DNA of 64,000 bases from Agarilytica sp045430285 (GCA_045430285.1 JAILXV010000002.1:124001-188000); one strand, 5' to 3'. Positions 26,266 through 36,438 are shown, counted from the first letter of the stretch. The notes: generated by a model from the letters alone, not told the origin. Numbers and translations are program-made.

Positions 26266-27315
26266 ATGACAAAACAGTCACTCAATACCGACGCCACTTC
26301 AGAAAAAAACGGGAACGCTAAAAACAGCACTCAAGTTACCACGAACGAATATAGCGTCGGCCTTTACCTTTGTTTTTTTACTGTCGTTTTTACCGCCACT
26401 TATATTGCATTTTTATTTACCATCGGCACACCGGTCGATCATATCGATATCCTGGATATCGGATTTGAAGCGGGGTCTGTGCTGGTCGCTCTGCTCATGT
26501 TTATCATGATCAGTTTTTTCAAAGTCCATTTACATATTAAAGCTCCGCTCCTTGCAGGCTTATTTTGTATTGTTCTCGGCAGAACAACCCGCTGCATCGA
26601 TGAAATTATCATCACAACCATTGGGCATTGGTCGGCTATCGGCAACGGGCTTGCGCTTATTGGCGAAATTTTGGTGGTGTACGCAGCGACACGCTGGATA
26701 TTACAGGCCCACTATATCGCCATGACGGATAAGCTGACCCAGCTCTACAATCGCCACTACCTTGAACAAGCGTTCGAGCGAATGATCTTCTTTAAAGGGC
26801 GTGCGAGGCCAAAGTTAGCCCTGATCATGCTGGATATTGATGACTTTAAATCCATCAATGATCGCTACGGTCATGGCATTGGCGATGACGTATTAAAAAT
26901 CATCGCCAACATATTGGAACGTAATACCCGAGAAAACGACATTGTTGCGCGGCTCGGCGGCGAGGAGTTTGAAATACTACTGCCCAATACTGATTTTGAC
27001 ACCGCCCTCACCTTTGCCGAACGCATACGCAGCGCTCTCGAAAAACACGAGCAGACGTTGGTGCCGAAAGTGACAGCGAGTATTGGTGTGACCATTTTTC
27101 AGGATGGCGATAACATCAAGAGTTTGCGACTGCGTGCCGACATCGCTGTATATGAGGCAAAGCGCAACGGTAAAAACCGCATAGAGGCATCAAAAGACCC
27201 TGACAGCACCCTAGCCTCAAAAGGCTGCGCTATGGGCCCAGAAAATAGCACGCCCTCATCACTTCACACCCCCCAGAAAAACACGGTTGAATTTAACAAA
27301 GCCGAGCTTGTCTAA
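26266..27315 (+). CDS. membrane-bound diguanylate cyclase
   Basis: A 349-residue protein with about four transmembrane helices in residues 35-165 and a C-terminal GGDEF domain. The active site is intact: ARLGGEEFEILLPN with RENDIVARLGGEEF upstream, where RxxD five residues before GGEEF is the product-inhibition I-site. Substrate residues DIDDFKSINDRYGHGIGDDVL are also present. It should make c-di-GMP. I start at ATG 26266 rather than TTG 26233. The N-terminal membrane region is unlike MASE1/MASE2 domains I know, so the input signal is unknown. It is the only catalytically plausible diguanylate cyclase in the window. Confidence 0.9.
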   Translation: MTKQSLNTDATSEKNGNAKNSTQVTTNEYSVGLYLCFFTVVFTATYIAFLFTIGTPVDHIDILDIGFEAGSVLVALLMFIMISFFKVHLHIKAPLLAGLFCIVLGRTTRCIDEIIITTIGHWSAIGNGLALIGEILVVYAATRWILQAHYIAMTDKLTQLYNRHYLEQAFERMIFFKGRARPKLALIMLDIDDFKSINDRYGHGIGDDVLKIIANILERNTRENDIVARLGGEEFEILLPNTDFDTALTFAERIRSALEKHEQTLVPKVTASIGVTIFQDGDNIKSLRLRADIAVYEAKRNGKNRIEASKDPDSTLASKGCAMGPENSTPSSLHTPQKNTVEFNKAELV

Positions 27316-27585
27316 AGGCCGTCCGAAACCAGTCGTCATACCCCAGGGTTATTTCGGCTCATCGGTATAGAACGCCGTCTAAGTGAAAGCATATCGACTA
27401 TTATCAAGACACGGATACCCAAGCTAAGCGTGCCGAAGTCCTTTTCTTGCGGCTTCTTACAATGAAAAAATAAGACGCCATGACGCAACAAGGCCATAGT
27501 GCACTTGAATACCGTCTCACGCTTGGGCAAAATCATTTGCAACCCAGCCGCCAAGAGCTGGAAAACCCTTCAAGGTTGTCAATAT

Positions 27586-29691
27586 ATGTACAATCACGGC
27601 AATAGCTGTACGTTAAAAGCCATTTCTGGTGCCAGGTCTTCTCTATTTATCAGTGTTTTCTTCATTTCAATGCTTTCAGCATGTTCGCCCGATGGTGCTT
27701 CAAGCGGTGCCGGCGCGATAAAGAGTGCCGATGACAGTACGACGGTTGCTGAAAGCACGCCAGAATCCACCCATACGCCTAGTGCTGCAGCAGCGAAATA
27801 CACCGAACAATGTCAAACACGCTACGATCAATCCAGCGCACTGTTTGCAGAGATTGTCGCCGGAAAACATGCAGAAACAGATGAAAAATTACTCACAAGT
27901 ATCAACGAGCTAGATCGCCAACTGGATAACGCCCTAGGCAGTACCAGCTTATATAGCAACGTCCATCCCGATCAAAGCCTACGCGACGCTGCTGAAGCCT
28001 GCCAGAAACAGTATGTGGGCTTGCTCAGTGAGATTGGTTTATCACGGGAACTCTATGACCAAATCGCCAAAGTCGACACTCGTGAATTTTCTGCAGAAGA
28101 CAAACGCTATGTGGAAAACCAATTACGTAGCCTACGCCGCTCTGGCGTAAATTTGGATAAGGAAAAACGCGATCAAGTCAAACAGCTCAATGAAGAAATT
28201 TTGTTGCTCGGTCAATCATTCAGTAAAAATATTCGCGACGATGTTCGCTCCATTCAGTTAGACTCCGTAGAACAGCTCACCGGACTACCACAAGACTATA
28301 TTGCGGCGCATGCACCCGATACAGACGGCAAAATTACGATCACCACCAATTACCCCGATTATTTCCCCCTGCAACAATACGCTAAGAATGACGACACTCG
28401 ACGCGCACTGTATATAGAATATAAACAGCGCGGCTATCCTGCCAACGAAAAGGTATTGAAAAACCTTCTCATCAAACGACACGGGCTCGCGACCACTCTG
28501 GGCTATAAAAACTACGCAGAATACATCACCGAAACCGTGATGATTAAGACCCCGGAAAACGCCGAAAACTTCATCAACAAAATAAATGACATCGCTGCTC
28601 CCAAAGCAACATTAGAATACAACGAGCTTCTCGCAAAACTTAAACTCGAAATGCCAAATGCCACTGCCGTTGGCGACTGGCAAAAGACGTACATATCCGA
28701 CCAGGTAAAAAAAGAAAAATACCAAGTCGACTCACAAGAAATCCGTCAGTATTTTCCTTACAAGCATGTCAAACAAGGCATTCTCGACTTAGTCGAAACC
28801 ATGTTCCAAGTGGAAATACGTCCATGGGAAACCGAGGTATGGCACCCAAGCGTTACCGCTCATGAATTAGTTGACCAAGGCAAAGTCATCGGGCGCTTCT
28901 ATTTAGATATGCACCCACGCGAAGGGAAATATAAACACGCCGCCGCATTCAGTTTGCAAGAAGGAGTGAAAGGCATACAGCTTCCCATACACGCTCTCGT
29001 GTGCAATTTTCCTGGTGAAGCTTCCGGCGACGAGCTAATGGAACACAGCCAAGTCGAAACATTTCTGCATGAATTTGGCCATCTTCTACATGGTCAGTTC
29101 GGTGGCAACCAGAAATGGGTCGCCAATGCTGGCACTAATACCGAACGCGACTTTGTAGAAGCGCCATCACAAATGCTAGAAGAGTGGGTTTGGGATCCAG
29201 ACACATTAAAAACGTTTGCCAAAAACCTAAAAGGCGAAATACTCCCCGACGACATGATTAAAAAGATGAATCGCGCCCGTGATTACGGCAAAGGCATTTT
29301 CACTAAACATCAAATGTACTATGCCGCAATTTCCTTAAACTTCTACAACCAAGACCCAGAACAGCTATCGATGGTTGATAAACTCAAAGAATTAAAGCCT
29401 CGCTATTCCAATTTTGGCTATGTCGACAATACCCACTTCCACCTAAGCTTTGGCCATCTATACGGCTATTCCGCCGCATATTACACCTACATGTGGTCAC
29501 TCGTAATTGCCACGGATATGTTCAGTGAATTTAAAAAACATGGCCTACGCAATCCTGAAATTGCAGACCATTACCGAAGAACTATTTTGCAAGCCGGCGG
29601 TTCCAAAGACGCGGATCAATTAATAAAAGACTTTCTTGGCAGACCATATAGCTTTGACGCTTTTGCTGAAGACCTTGGAGTAAAAAAATAG
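27586..29691 (+). CDS. M3-family oligopeptidase, lipoprotein
   Basis: A 701-residue thimet oligopeptidase-like zinc peptidase. The zinc site HEFGH is in TFLHEFGHLLHGQFGG, with the third ligand Glu expected in RDFVEAPSQMLEEW, and the C-terminal YYTYMWSLVIATDMF matches M3 enzymes. From ATG 27586 the N-terminus has a hydrophobic segment and lipobox (SLFISVFFISMLSACSPDG), so the enzyme is predicted to be a periplasmic lipoprotein, whereas the classic M3 enzymes OpdA and Dcp lack one. The upstream frame opens at GTG 27499 but adds a non-family extension. Its stop is one base before the oppA start, so it is the first gene of a peptide-uptake operon and probably trims peptides before import. Confidence 0.9.
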   Translation: MYNHGNSCTLKAISGARSSLFISVFFISMLSACSPDGASSGAGAIKSADDSTTVAESTPESTHTPSAAAAKYTEQCQTRYDQSSALFAEIVAGKHAETDEKLLTSINELDRQLDNALGSTSLYSNVHPDQSLRDAAEACQKQYVGLLSEIGLSRELYDQIAKVDTREFSAEDKRYVENQLRSLRRSGVNLDKEKRDQVKQLNEEILLLGQSFSKNIRDDVRSIQLDSVEQLTGLPQDYIAAHAPDTDGKITITTNYPDYFPLQQYAKNDDTRRALYIEYKQRGYPANEKVLKNLLIKRHGLATTLGYKNYAEYITETVMIKTPENAENFINKINDIAAPKATLEYNELLAKLKLEMPNATAVGDWQKTYISDQVKKEKYQVDSQEIRQYFPYKHVKQGILDLVETMFQVEIRPWETEVWHPSVTAHELVDQGKVIGRFYLDMHPREGKYKHAAAFSLQEGVKGIQLPIHALVCNFPGEASGDELMEHSQVETFLHEFGHLLHGQFGGNQKWVANAGTNTERDFVEAPSQMLEEWVWDPDTLKTFAKNLKGEILPDDMIKKMNRARDYGKGIFTKHQMYYAAISLNFYNQDPEQLSMVDKLKELKPRYSNFGYVDNTHFHLSFGHLYGYSAAYYTYMWSLVIATDMFSEFKKHGLRNPEIADHYRRTILQAGGSKDADQLIKDFLGRPYSFDAFAEDLGVKK

Positions 29692-29692
29692 T

Positions 29693-31315
29693 ATGACGAA
29701 TAAATTTTTATCAACGTTTCTAGTCTCTCTAATAGTATTTGGATGTATATCCTGTGGCGAAAAAACAAAAACACCTGTTCAAATTGGCAATGAAACCGGC
29801 ATATTACACAAGGGAAATGGCTCTGAGCCGTCCGATGTGGATCCACACACAACAACCGGCATGCCTGAATATCACATTCAAATGGCAATTTTTGAGGGTT
29901 TAGTCGGCAAACATCCCAAGACACTAGAGATAATACCTGCGGTTGCAGAATCGTGGACCATATCCGACGACGGTTTGATTTATACCTTTAAAATCCGCGA
30001 CAACGCAAAATGGTCTAACGGTGACAAACTCACCGCCCATGATTTTGTATACTCCTGGAAACGCGCACTGATGCCAGCGCTCGGAAATCAATATGCCTAC
30101 TCCGTATATGTCATTAAGAATGCAGAAGCTTTCAATAAAGGCAAAATAAAAGACTTTGCCGATGTCGGCGTAAAAGCCCCCAACGACGATACGCTGGTTA
30201 TTCAACTAGAAAATAAGACCCCTTACTTCCTTAAACTTCTTGATCATCACAGTATGTTTCCCGTTCATCAAAAAACCATCGAAGCGTTTGGCAAAATAGA
30301 TGACCGCGGTACCTCGTGGACACGAGCAGAAAACTTTGTCGGGAACGGCGCCTTTACAATTAAAGACTGGATTCCCAATCAAATTTTATCCGTAAAGAAA
30401 AACCCTCACTACTGGGATTTCGCGAAGGTATCGCTTAATGAAATTCACTTTCACCCAGTAGAAAGTGAAGTTACAGAAGAGCATATGTTTCGAGCTGGAC
30501 AACTTCATTTCACAGAAACATTAGCTATTGAAAAGATTGCCACCTACAAAAATAAAAAACCAGAAAACTTGTATTTAGAACCGTATTTCGGCACATATTT
30601 TTATCGACTAAATACAACTCACCCCCAACTTAAAGATGTCCGCGTTAGAAAAGCACTGGCCCTGGCGATAGATCGAAAAACCATTACGGAAAGAGTAACG
30701 AAAGGAAACGAACCCCCAGCATACAATCTGACACCTCCTAACACTCAAGGATTCACAGCCCAAGCAAAACTTAGCTATGACCCCGAAAAAGCAAAGCAAC
30801 TCTTAAAGGAAGCAGGTTATCCCGAGGGCAAAGGATTCCAGCCTTTAGAAATCCTATATAACACCAGTGAAGGCCACAAAAAGATCGCACTCGCCATCCA
30901 GCAAATGTGGAAAAACACGTTAAACATTGACGTAACGTTATACAATCAGGAATGGAAAGTATTTTTGGACGCAGAGAGAACAATGAATTTCCAAATTACA
31001 CGCGCATCCTGGATCGGAGACTACCTAGATCCCAACACCTTTTTGGATATGTTTGTCACAGATGGTGGCAATAACAAAACCGGCTGGTCTCACAAGCGAT
31101 ACGACGAACTGATCAGTCTTGCTGCGCAAGCAGATAACCAAGATGAACGATACCAATATTTTCAAGAAGCAGAGGAAATACTTGTCGAAGAGGTCCCTAT
31201 CATCCCCATATACACCTATTCCGCTAAACACCTCATTTCGACGTCTGTTAAAGGTATTCACACAAACATTTTAAACTTTAGACCCTATAAATATATTTCC
31301 CTTGAGCGCAATTAG
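29693..31315 (+). CDS. oppA: oligopeptide ABC transporter substrate-binding protein OppA
   Basis: A 540-residue solute-binding protein of family SBP_bac_5. The N-terminus MTNKFLSTFLVSLIVFGCISC has a signal with a lipobox-like Cys at 18 or 21, suggesting lipoprotein anchoring. The family signature is seen as EGLVGKHPKTLEIIPAVAESW, TFKIRDNAKWSNGDKLTAHDFVYSWKRAL and DVRVRKALALAIDRKTI. It binds peptides in the periplasm and delivers them to OppBC. It starts one base after the M3 peptidase stop and eight bases before oppB, so the genes form one operon. Confidence 0.93.
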   Translation: MTNKFLSTFLVSLIVFGCISCGEKTKTPVQIGNETGILHKGNGSEPSDVDPHTTTGMPEYHIQMAIFEGLVGKHPKTLEIIPAVAESWTISDDGLIYTFKIRDNAKWSNGDKLTAHDFVYSWKRALMPALGNQYAYSVYVIKNAEAFNKGKIKDFADVGVKAPNDDTLVIQLENKTPYFLKLLDHHSMFPVHQKTIEAFGKIDDRGTSWTRAENFVGNGAFTIKDWIPNQILSVKKNPHYWDFAKVSLNEIHFHPVESEVTEEHMFRAGQLHFTETLAIEKIATYKNKKPENLYLEPYFGTYFYRLNTTHPQLKDVRVRKALALAIDRKTITERVTKGNEPPAYNLTPPNTQGFTAQAKLSYDPEKAKQLLKEAGYPEGKGFQPLEILYNTSEGHKKIALAIQQMWKNTLNIDVTLYNQEWKVFLDAERTMNFQITRASWIGDYLDPNTFLDMFVTDGGNNKTGWSHKRYDELISLAAQADNQDERYQYFQEAEEILVEEVPIIPIYTYSAKHLISTSVKGIHTNILNFRPYKYISLERN

Positions 31316-31323
31316 GTTCTCTT

Positions 31324-32259
31324 GTGTTTAAGTTTCTTATATTTCGTTTCATCCAAGCCATACCGGTATTGCTGCTAGCCATTACCATTACTTTTTTTAT
31401 GGTACATGCTGCACCTGGTGGTCCATTCGATGAAGATCGCACGGCACCGCCAGAAGTCATCAAAAGCTTAAACGCTCGCTATAATTTAGACGCACCGCTT
31501 TACGAACAATACTTTGATTATTTGACTCAACTAGCGAAAGGAGATTTTGGCCCCTCCTTTAAATACCCAAACCGATCAGTCAACGAAATGATCACATCGG
31601 GGTTTCCCGTTACTCTGGAATTAGCTTGCTACGCGATTTTACTAGCGCTCGCTATCGGCATTCCCGTTGGTATTTTTGCTTCGCTAAAGCCCAACTCTTT
31701 GCAAGACTATATTCCTATGTCTATATCTATGCTGGGGATATGCTTACCATCATTCGTTTTAGGTCCTCTGCTCGTACTTATTTTTGGTATTTGGTTAGAG
31801 CTTTTACCCGTTTCGGGTTGGGGCTCGCTTTCCGGTGATAAAATACTTCCTACGATCACCTTAGGATCTACATATGCCGCGTACATCGCCAGGATTACAC
31901 GTGGAGGCATGCTGGAGGTCCTTTCAATGGATTATATTCGTACAGCACATGCCAAAGGACTAACCCCCGCCTATGTAATACTCAAACATGCTCTGCGCGG
32001 CGGCACAACACCCGTGGTCACCTTCTTAGGACCTGCCATAGCTGGGCTTATCGGTGGCTCATTTGTCGTAGAAACTATTTTTCAAATACCAGGATTAGGA
32101 CGCTTTTATATTCAAGCCGCATTCAATCGAGACTACACGATGGTTCTCGGTACAACCATATTTTTTGCCGCGCTAATACTGCTTTTTAATTTACTCTCAG
32201 ACGCTATTTTAGTGTGGCTTAACCCCAAACTACGCAAAGATTCATCAAACACTTTATGA
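31324..32259 (+). CDS. oppB: oligopeptide ABC transporter permease OppB
   Basis: A 311-residue integral membrane permease starting at GTG 31324. Six helices are predicted; the N-terminus FKFLIFRFIQAIPVLLLAITITFFMVHAAPGGPF is the OppB/DppB hallmark. The EAA-like cytoplasmic loop that contacts the ATPase is YIRTAHAKGLTPAYVILKHALR. It forms the translocation pore with OppC. The last codons overlap the oppC start by four bases (ATGA). Confidence 0.93.
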   Translation: MFKFLIFRFIQAIPVLLLAITITFFMVHAAPGGPFDEDRTAPPEVIKSLNARYNLDAPLYEQYFDYLTQLAKGDFGPSFKYPNRSVNEMITSGFPVTLELACYAILLALAIGIPVGIFASLKPNSLQDYIPMSISMLGICLPSFVLGPLLVLIFGIWLELLPVSGWGSLSGDKILPTITLGSTYAAYIARITRGGMLEVLSMDYIRTAHAKGLTPAYVILKHALRGGTTPVVTFLGPAIAGLIGGSFVVETIFQIPGLGRFYIQAAFNRDYTMVLGTTIFFAALILLFNLLSDAILVWLNPKLRKDSSNTL

Positions 32260-33125
32260 CAGAGATAAAACTAGAAAAAGGCTCCTCACTCTGGCATGAC
32301 GCCTCGCTACGACTGCGAAAAAACAAATTAGCGATGGCGGGGCTCTGCTTTATATCTCTGGTCGCTGTCATTTCATTATTTACGCCACTAATAACGCCCT
32401 ATTCATACGAGACACAAGATCTCTTTCTTGGTGCTACACCGCCCTCTCATGAGCACTGGCTAGGCACAGACGTACTCGGCCGAGATCTATTAACACGGCT
32501 CATGTACGGCAGCCGAATTTCGCTGGCGGTTGGGCTAATCGCAACAACCGTAGCATTACTCATTGGTGTAACCTGGGGGGCCACCGCTGGATTCCTGGGT
32601 GGAAAGGTTGACGCCGTGATGATGCGAATTGTGGATATTCTTTACGCATTGCCATTTTCTATTTTCATCATTTTATTAACCGTAGTCTTCGGCCAAAGTC
32701 TTCTCTTACTTTTCCTCGCGATTGGCGCAGTGGAGTGGCTGACTATGGCGCGAATTATTCGCGGCCAAGTGCTCTCACTCAAAAAACAAGAGTTTGTCGA
32801 AGCTGCCACCGCAATTGGGCTTTCGCGCTGGCAGATTATTCGCCGACATTTAATCCCAAACGCACTCGGCCCAATCATTGTGTACACCACGCTGACGATT
32901 CCCAGCGTTATTTTATTAGAGTCCTTTCTTAGTTTTTTGGGCTTGGGCATACAACCACCACAAAGCTCCTGGGGCTCGCTTATTTCTTACGGTGTGGAAA
33001 CCATGGAAGAGTATCCTTGGCTGCTTATTTACCCAGGGCTGGTCTTATCCATAACGCTTTTCTCACTTAATTTTTTGGGCGATGGGTTACGCGATGCACT
33101 CGACCCACGCGTATCTAAGGATTAA
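32256..33125 (+). CDS. oppC: oligopeptide ABC transporter permease OppC
   Basis: A 289-residue permease with the OppC N-terminal segment (LRKNKLAMAGLCFISLVAVISLFTPLITPY) and the DppC/OppC signature HWLGTDVLGRDLLTRLMYGSRISL. The EAA loop is FVEAATAIGLSRWQIIRRHLIPNALGP. It pairs with OppB. Translation is coupled to oppB through ATGA at 32256, and the fused ATPase gene begins four bases after its stop. Confidence 0.94.
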   Translation: MTEIKLEKGSSLWHDASLRLRKNKLAMAGLCFISLVAVISLFTPLITPYSYETQDLFLGATPPSHEHWLGTDVLGRDLLTRLMYGSRISLAVGLIATTVALLIGVTWGATAGFLGGKVDAVMMRIVDILYALPFSIFIILLTVVFGQSLLLLFLAIGAVEWLTMARIIRGQVLSLKKQEFVEAATAIGLSRWQIIRRHLIPNALGPIIVYTTLTIPSVILLESFLSFLGLGIQPPQSSWGSLISYGVETMEEYPWLLIYPGLVLSITLFSLNFLGDGLRDALDPRVSKD

Positions 33126-33129
33126 TGTG

Positions 33130-34731
33130 ATGAGCGTACTTTCGGTAAAAGATCTCACTGTTTCCTTTCATTCCCGCGAAGGCAGAAGCGTTGCAGTAGA
33201 AAATGTTAGCTTTGATTTGGAAGAAGGTGAAATACTCGGCATTGTCGGCGAATCCGGCTCAGGAAAATCCGTCACTTGCTATAGCTTGCTAGGGCTTATT
33301 CCGTGCCCGCCAGGAAAAGTTGATTCCGGCACAGCCATGCTAGGTGATCAAGATTTATTGGCGCTCGACACAAAAGCCCTACGCAAAGTACGCGGCAAAC
33401 GTATCAGCATGATATTCCAAGATCCAATGACCTCATTAAACCCGTTTATGACCATTGGCAATCAAATCATTGAATCCATCAGCATTCACGAAAAGCTCGG
33501 AAAAAAGGAAGCACGGCAACGGGCGATTCACGCGCTGGAAGAGGTCGGGATCCGAGACGCGGAAGAACGCATCGATAGCTACCCTCACGAATATTCCGGC
33601 GGTATGCGGCAACGCGTTATGATCGCCATGGCGCTAGCTACCGAGCCCGAGATTTTAATCGCGGACGAACCCACCACCGCACTCGATGTCACCATTCAAG
33701 CCCAGATTTTAGAATTACTTGCCGACATTCAACGTAAACGAAAGCTCTCCATTATATTTATCACTCATGATCTGGCTGTCATTCATAGTATCGCTAATCA
33801 TATTGTTGTGATGGAAAAAGGCCATATCGTTGAACGCGGCACACCAGATGCCATTTTTAAATCGCCTCAGCATCCCTACACTCAAAAGCTTATCTCTGCG
33901 ATCCCCACCACAGGAAAATTGAGCGACAACCAATCCAACGAGCATTTCCTACTCGATATCAAAAATTTGCATACCACCTTTCACGACACAACAGGCCCAT
34001 TCTGGAACAGGAAGAAAACCAAAGTGAAAGCAGTCAGTGATATTTCGCTACAAATAAAACAAGGCGAGATTGTTGGCTTAGTAGGGGAATCTGGATCGGG
34101 AAAATCTACGCTCGGTCGCAGCATTATGCGACTAGTCGAATCCGAGTCTGGCGAAATCCTAATGGAGAATAAAAATCTTTTAACACTGACAGATCATGAT
34201 TTAAAGGAGGCGCGGCGTAACTTTCAAATGATATTCCAGGATCCCTACGCATCGCTTAACCCGCGAATGACGGTATTCAATACCCTTGCCGAACCACTAC
34301 TGACACACAAGCTCGTCGAGAAAAACAAACTCGAAGAACATATCAATATCCTCATGGATGAAGTCGGGCTAGACCGCCGCTTTGTTCGAAAATATCCGCA
34401 CGAATTTTCAGGAGGGCAACGCCAGCGTGTTGCGATTGCCCGTGCGCTGGCCTTAAAACCAAAACTGGTCATTGCTGATGAGCCGGTATCCGCACTCGAC
34501 GTAACGATCCAATCGCAAGTCTTGGATTTGTTACTCCGCCTTACAAAGCAATACCAACTTACGATGCTATTTATCTCTCACGACTTATCCGTCGTGCGTT
34601 ATATTTGCGATCGTGTAGCGGTGATGAAAGCGGGTGAGCTTGTCGAAATTGCCGACACGGAAACTTTATACAACTCGCCACAACACGAATACTCCCAGAA
34701 ACTGCTCTCTGCAATTCCGAGAATCCAATAG
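33130..34731 (+). CDS. oligopeptide ABC transporter, fused OppD-OppF ATPase
   Basis: A 533-residue protein carrying two complete ABC ATPase domains, at about 1-260 and 285-533. Walker A GESGSGKS occurs in both; signature motifs are YSGGMRQRV and FSGGQRQRV; Walker B regions are ILIADEPTTALDVT and LVIADEPVSALDVT. The first half ends with the peptide-transporter-specific YTQKLISAIPTTG region and the second with YSQKLLSAIPRIQ. It powers the OppBC pore. Two-domain fusions like this also occur in GsiA/YejF, so it replaces separate oppD and oppF genes. I start at ATG 33130; the open frame reaches back to 33082 inside oppC. Confidence 0.93.
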   Translation: MSVLSVKDLTVSFHSREGRSVAVENVSFDLEEGEILGIVGESGSGKSVTCYSLLGLIPCPPGKVDSGTAMLGDQDLLALDTKALRKVRGKRISMIFQDPMTSLNPFMTIGNQIIESISIHEKLGKKEARQRAIHALEEVGIRDAEERIDSYPHEYSGGMRQRVMIAMALATEPEILIADEPTTALDVTIQAQILELLADIQRKRKLSIIFITHDLAVIHSIANHIVVMEKGHIVERGTPDAIFKSPQHPYTQKLISAIPTTGKLSDNQSNEHFLLDIKNLHTTFHDTTGPFWNRKKTKVKAVSDISLQIKQGEIVGLVGESGSGKSTLGRSIMRLVESESGEILMENKNLLTLTDHDLKEARRNFQMIFQDPYASLNPRMTVFNTLAEPLLTHKLVEKNKLEEHINILMDEVGLDRRFVRKYPHEFSGGQRQRVAIARALALKPKLVIADEPVSALDVTIQSQVLDLLLRLTKQYQLTMLFISHDLSVVRYICDRVAVMKAGELVEIADTETLYNSPQHEYSQKLLSAIPRIQ

Positions 34732-34745
34732 ACTGGGTATAAAAA

Positions 34746-35069
34746 CTATTCCATACGTTCTATTTTGAAAGGTTCCAACTCAACACCTTGAACCCGACTA
34801 CCGAATAGATAAACGCTGCCTTTGTATCGATGATCTCCAACGGAAGAAAACTCAAATCCATACTGACGCCGCAATGTAAACAATGAGCGTGATGAGCGCC
34901 TTAGCGATATTCCTTTTAAGATAACCGTTTGATCAAGTAACTGGACCCCCTCTTTATCACAATACTGCTTGGCGGCATTCCTAGCCGTATAGCTAACATT
35001 GCTATGCTGCCATATAAAATAGGCAATGATTGCCAATGGCGCAGCTAAAAAAAGATCTGTAATCGTCAT
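34746..35069 (-). CDS. DUF3301 family small membrane protein
   Basis: A 107-residue protein with one N-terminal transmembrane helix (LFLAAPLAIIAYFIW) followed by a basic soluble domain. The SYTARNAAKQYCDKEGVQLLDQTV motif and the FTLRRQYGFEFSSVGDHRYKGSV stretch are typical of DUF3301 proteins found in gammaproteobacteria. The function is unknown. It converges with the Opp operon and lies upstream of nothing obvious; kbl is on the same strand 60 bases further up, so the two could be co-transcribed. Confidence 0.85.
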   Translation of the reverse strand: MTITDLFLAAPLAIIAYFIWQHSNVSYTARNAAKQYCDKEGVQLLDQTVILKGISLRRSSRSLFTLRRQYGFEFSSVGDHRYKGSVYLFGSRVQGVELEPFKIERME

Positions 35070-35129
35070 GGTCTTATTATGCGCGGCAGGCGCTTCTGTA
35101 ACATTAAGGTTTGAGAATTGATACTCGGC

Positions 35130-36329
35130 TCACTCGATTATATTTAGGGACTTCCCAATTTCTGAAAACACCTCAACTGCGGCGCTCAATCTCGCTTCAC
35201 TGTGTGCTGCACTCATCTGTGTGCGAATTCTAGCTTGGCCATTAGGCACAACGGGATAACTGAAAGCCATGGCATAAATACCTTTCTGCAATAGCCTCTC
35301 TGAGAATTCACTCGCCTTTTTTGCATCACCAATCATAACAGGAATAATAGGGTGGTCAGCACCAGCGAGGGTAAAACCAGCTTCAGTTAATGCTGTTCTA
35401 AAAAATTGGGTATTGTCATGAAGCTGCCGTCTAAGGCTGGGCGCATTTTCCGCCAGCTCGATGGCTTTAATACTGGCGGCCGTGATACTCGGCGCCAAAG
35501 CATTAGAAAATAAATACGGACGGGAGCGCTGTCGTAGCCATTCGACAATTGGTTTACTCGCAGCCGTATAACCGCCACTCGCACCACCTAGGGCTTTTCC
35601 GAATGTGCCTGTTAGAATATCTACGCGAGACATCACTTCATGATATTCATGCGTCCCTCGCCCACACTCACCTAGCAAGCCCACAGCATGACTATCATCC
35701 ACCATAACCAATGCATTATATTTTTCAGCAAGATCACAAATACTGGGTAGATCTGCAATCACACCATCCATGGAAAACACACCGTCGGTCACAATTAGCC
35801 GATAACGGGCTGACTGTGATTTTTGCAAGCATGCCTCTAACTCATTCATATTGTTATTGGCGTAGCGCATACGTTTCGCCTTACACAAACGTACACCATC
35901 AATAATGGAGGCGTGATTAAGTGCATCAGAAATTACTGCGTCCTCTTCACCCAAAAGCGTTTCAAATAAACCGCCGTTTGCATCAAAACAACTGGAGTAG
36001 AGAATGGCATCTTCCATTCCTAAATAGCTGCTGAGTTTATCCTCCAATTGTTTATGCAGCGTTTGTGTCCCACAAATAAACCGTACGGACGCCATACCAA
36101 AACCAAATTCATCCATACTCGTCTTTGCGGCTTGAATAAGCTCTGGGGAATTTGCTAACCCAAGATAGTTGTTAGCACAAAGGTTGAGCATCTCTCGGCC
36201 ACCAACAGACACATCACCACATTGAGGAGAACTCAAAGCGTGTTCTGTCTTAAACAAACCTTGACGCCTTAACTCACTCAACGACTCAACCAAAGCCGTC
36301 TCAAGATCGCTTTGCATCTTACCCGCCAT
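35130..36329 (-). CDS. kbl: glycine C-acetyltransferase (2-amino-3-ketobutyrate CoA ligase)
   Basis: A 399-residue pyridoxal-phosphate enzyme of the alpha-oxoamine synthase family. It cleaves 2-amino-3-ketobutyrate with CoA to glycine and acetyl-CoA, the second step of threonine breakdown. The match to E. coli Kbl is very close: LCANNYLGLAN, FGMASVRFICGTQTLHKQLE, AILYSSCFDANGGLFETLLG, SDALNHASIIDGVRLCKAKR, VDDSHAVGLLGECGRGTHEY and the PLP-lysine motif GTFGKALGGASGGY. Closely matching motifs favour Kbl over BioF or HemA. The usual partner tdh (threonine dehydrogenase) is not in the window. GAGG lies just upstream of ATG 36329. Confidence 0.95.
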   Translation of the reverse strand: MAGKMQSDLETALVESLSELRRQGLFKTEHALSSPQCGDVSVGGREMLNLCANNYLGLANSPELIQAAKTSMDEFGFGMASVRFICGTQTLHKQLEDKLSSYLGMEDAILYSSCFDANGGLFETLLGEEDAVISDALNHASIIDGVRLCKAKRMRYANNNMNELEACLQKSQSARYRLIVTDGVFSMDGVIADLPSICDLAEKYNALVMVDDSHAVGLLGECGRGTHEYHEVMSRVDILTGTFGKALGGASGGYTAASKPIVEWLRQRSRPYLFSNALAPSITAASIKAIELAENAPSLRRQLHDNTQFFRTALTEAGFTLAGADHPIIPVMIGDAKKASEFSERLLQKGIYAMAFSYPVVPNGQARIRTQMSAAHSEARLSAAVEVFSEIGKSLNIIE

Positions 36330-36438
36330 ACTCTGACCTCGTAATTTTGCGACACCTGTATTCGCAATAGTGTTTTATATCCACCGCAGTCATCCAAATT
36401 CGACCCTGCCGAGTAAAAAGAATTAAAAGAGCCGGATT

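Noticed and set aside
33082..33129. Upstream extension of the fused OppDF frame
   Set aside because: It lies inside oppC; the domain begins at MSVLSVKDLTVSF from ATG 33130.
33130..34731. Possible frameshift joining separate oppD and oppF genes
   Set aside because: The frame is continuous with complete motifs in both halves and a natural linker, so it is a real fusion protein.
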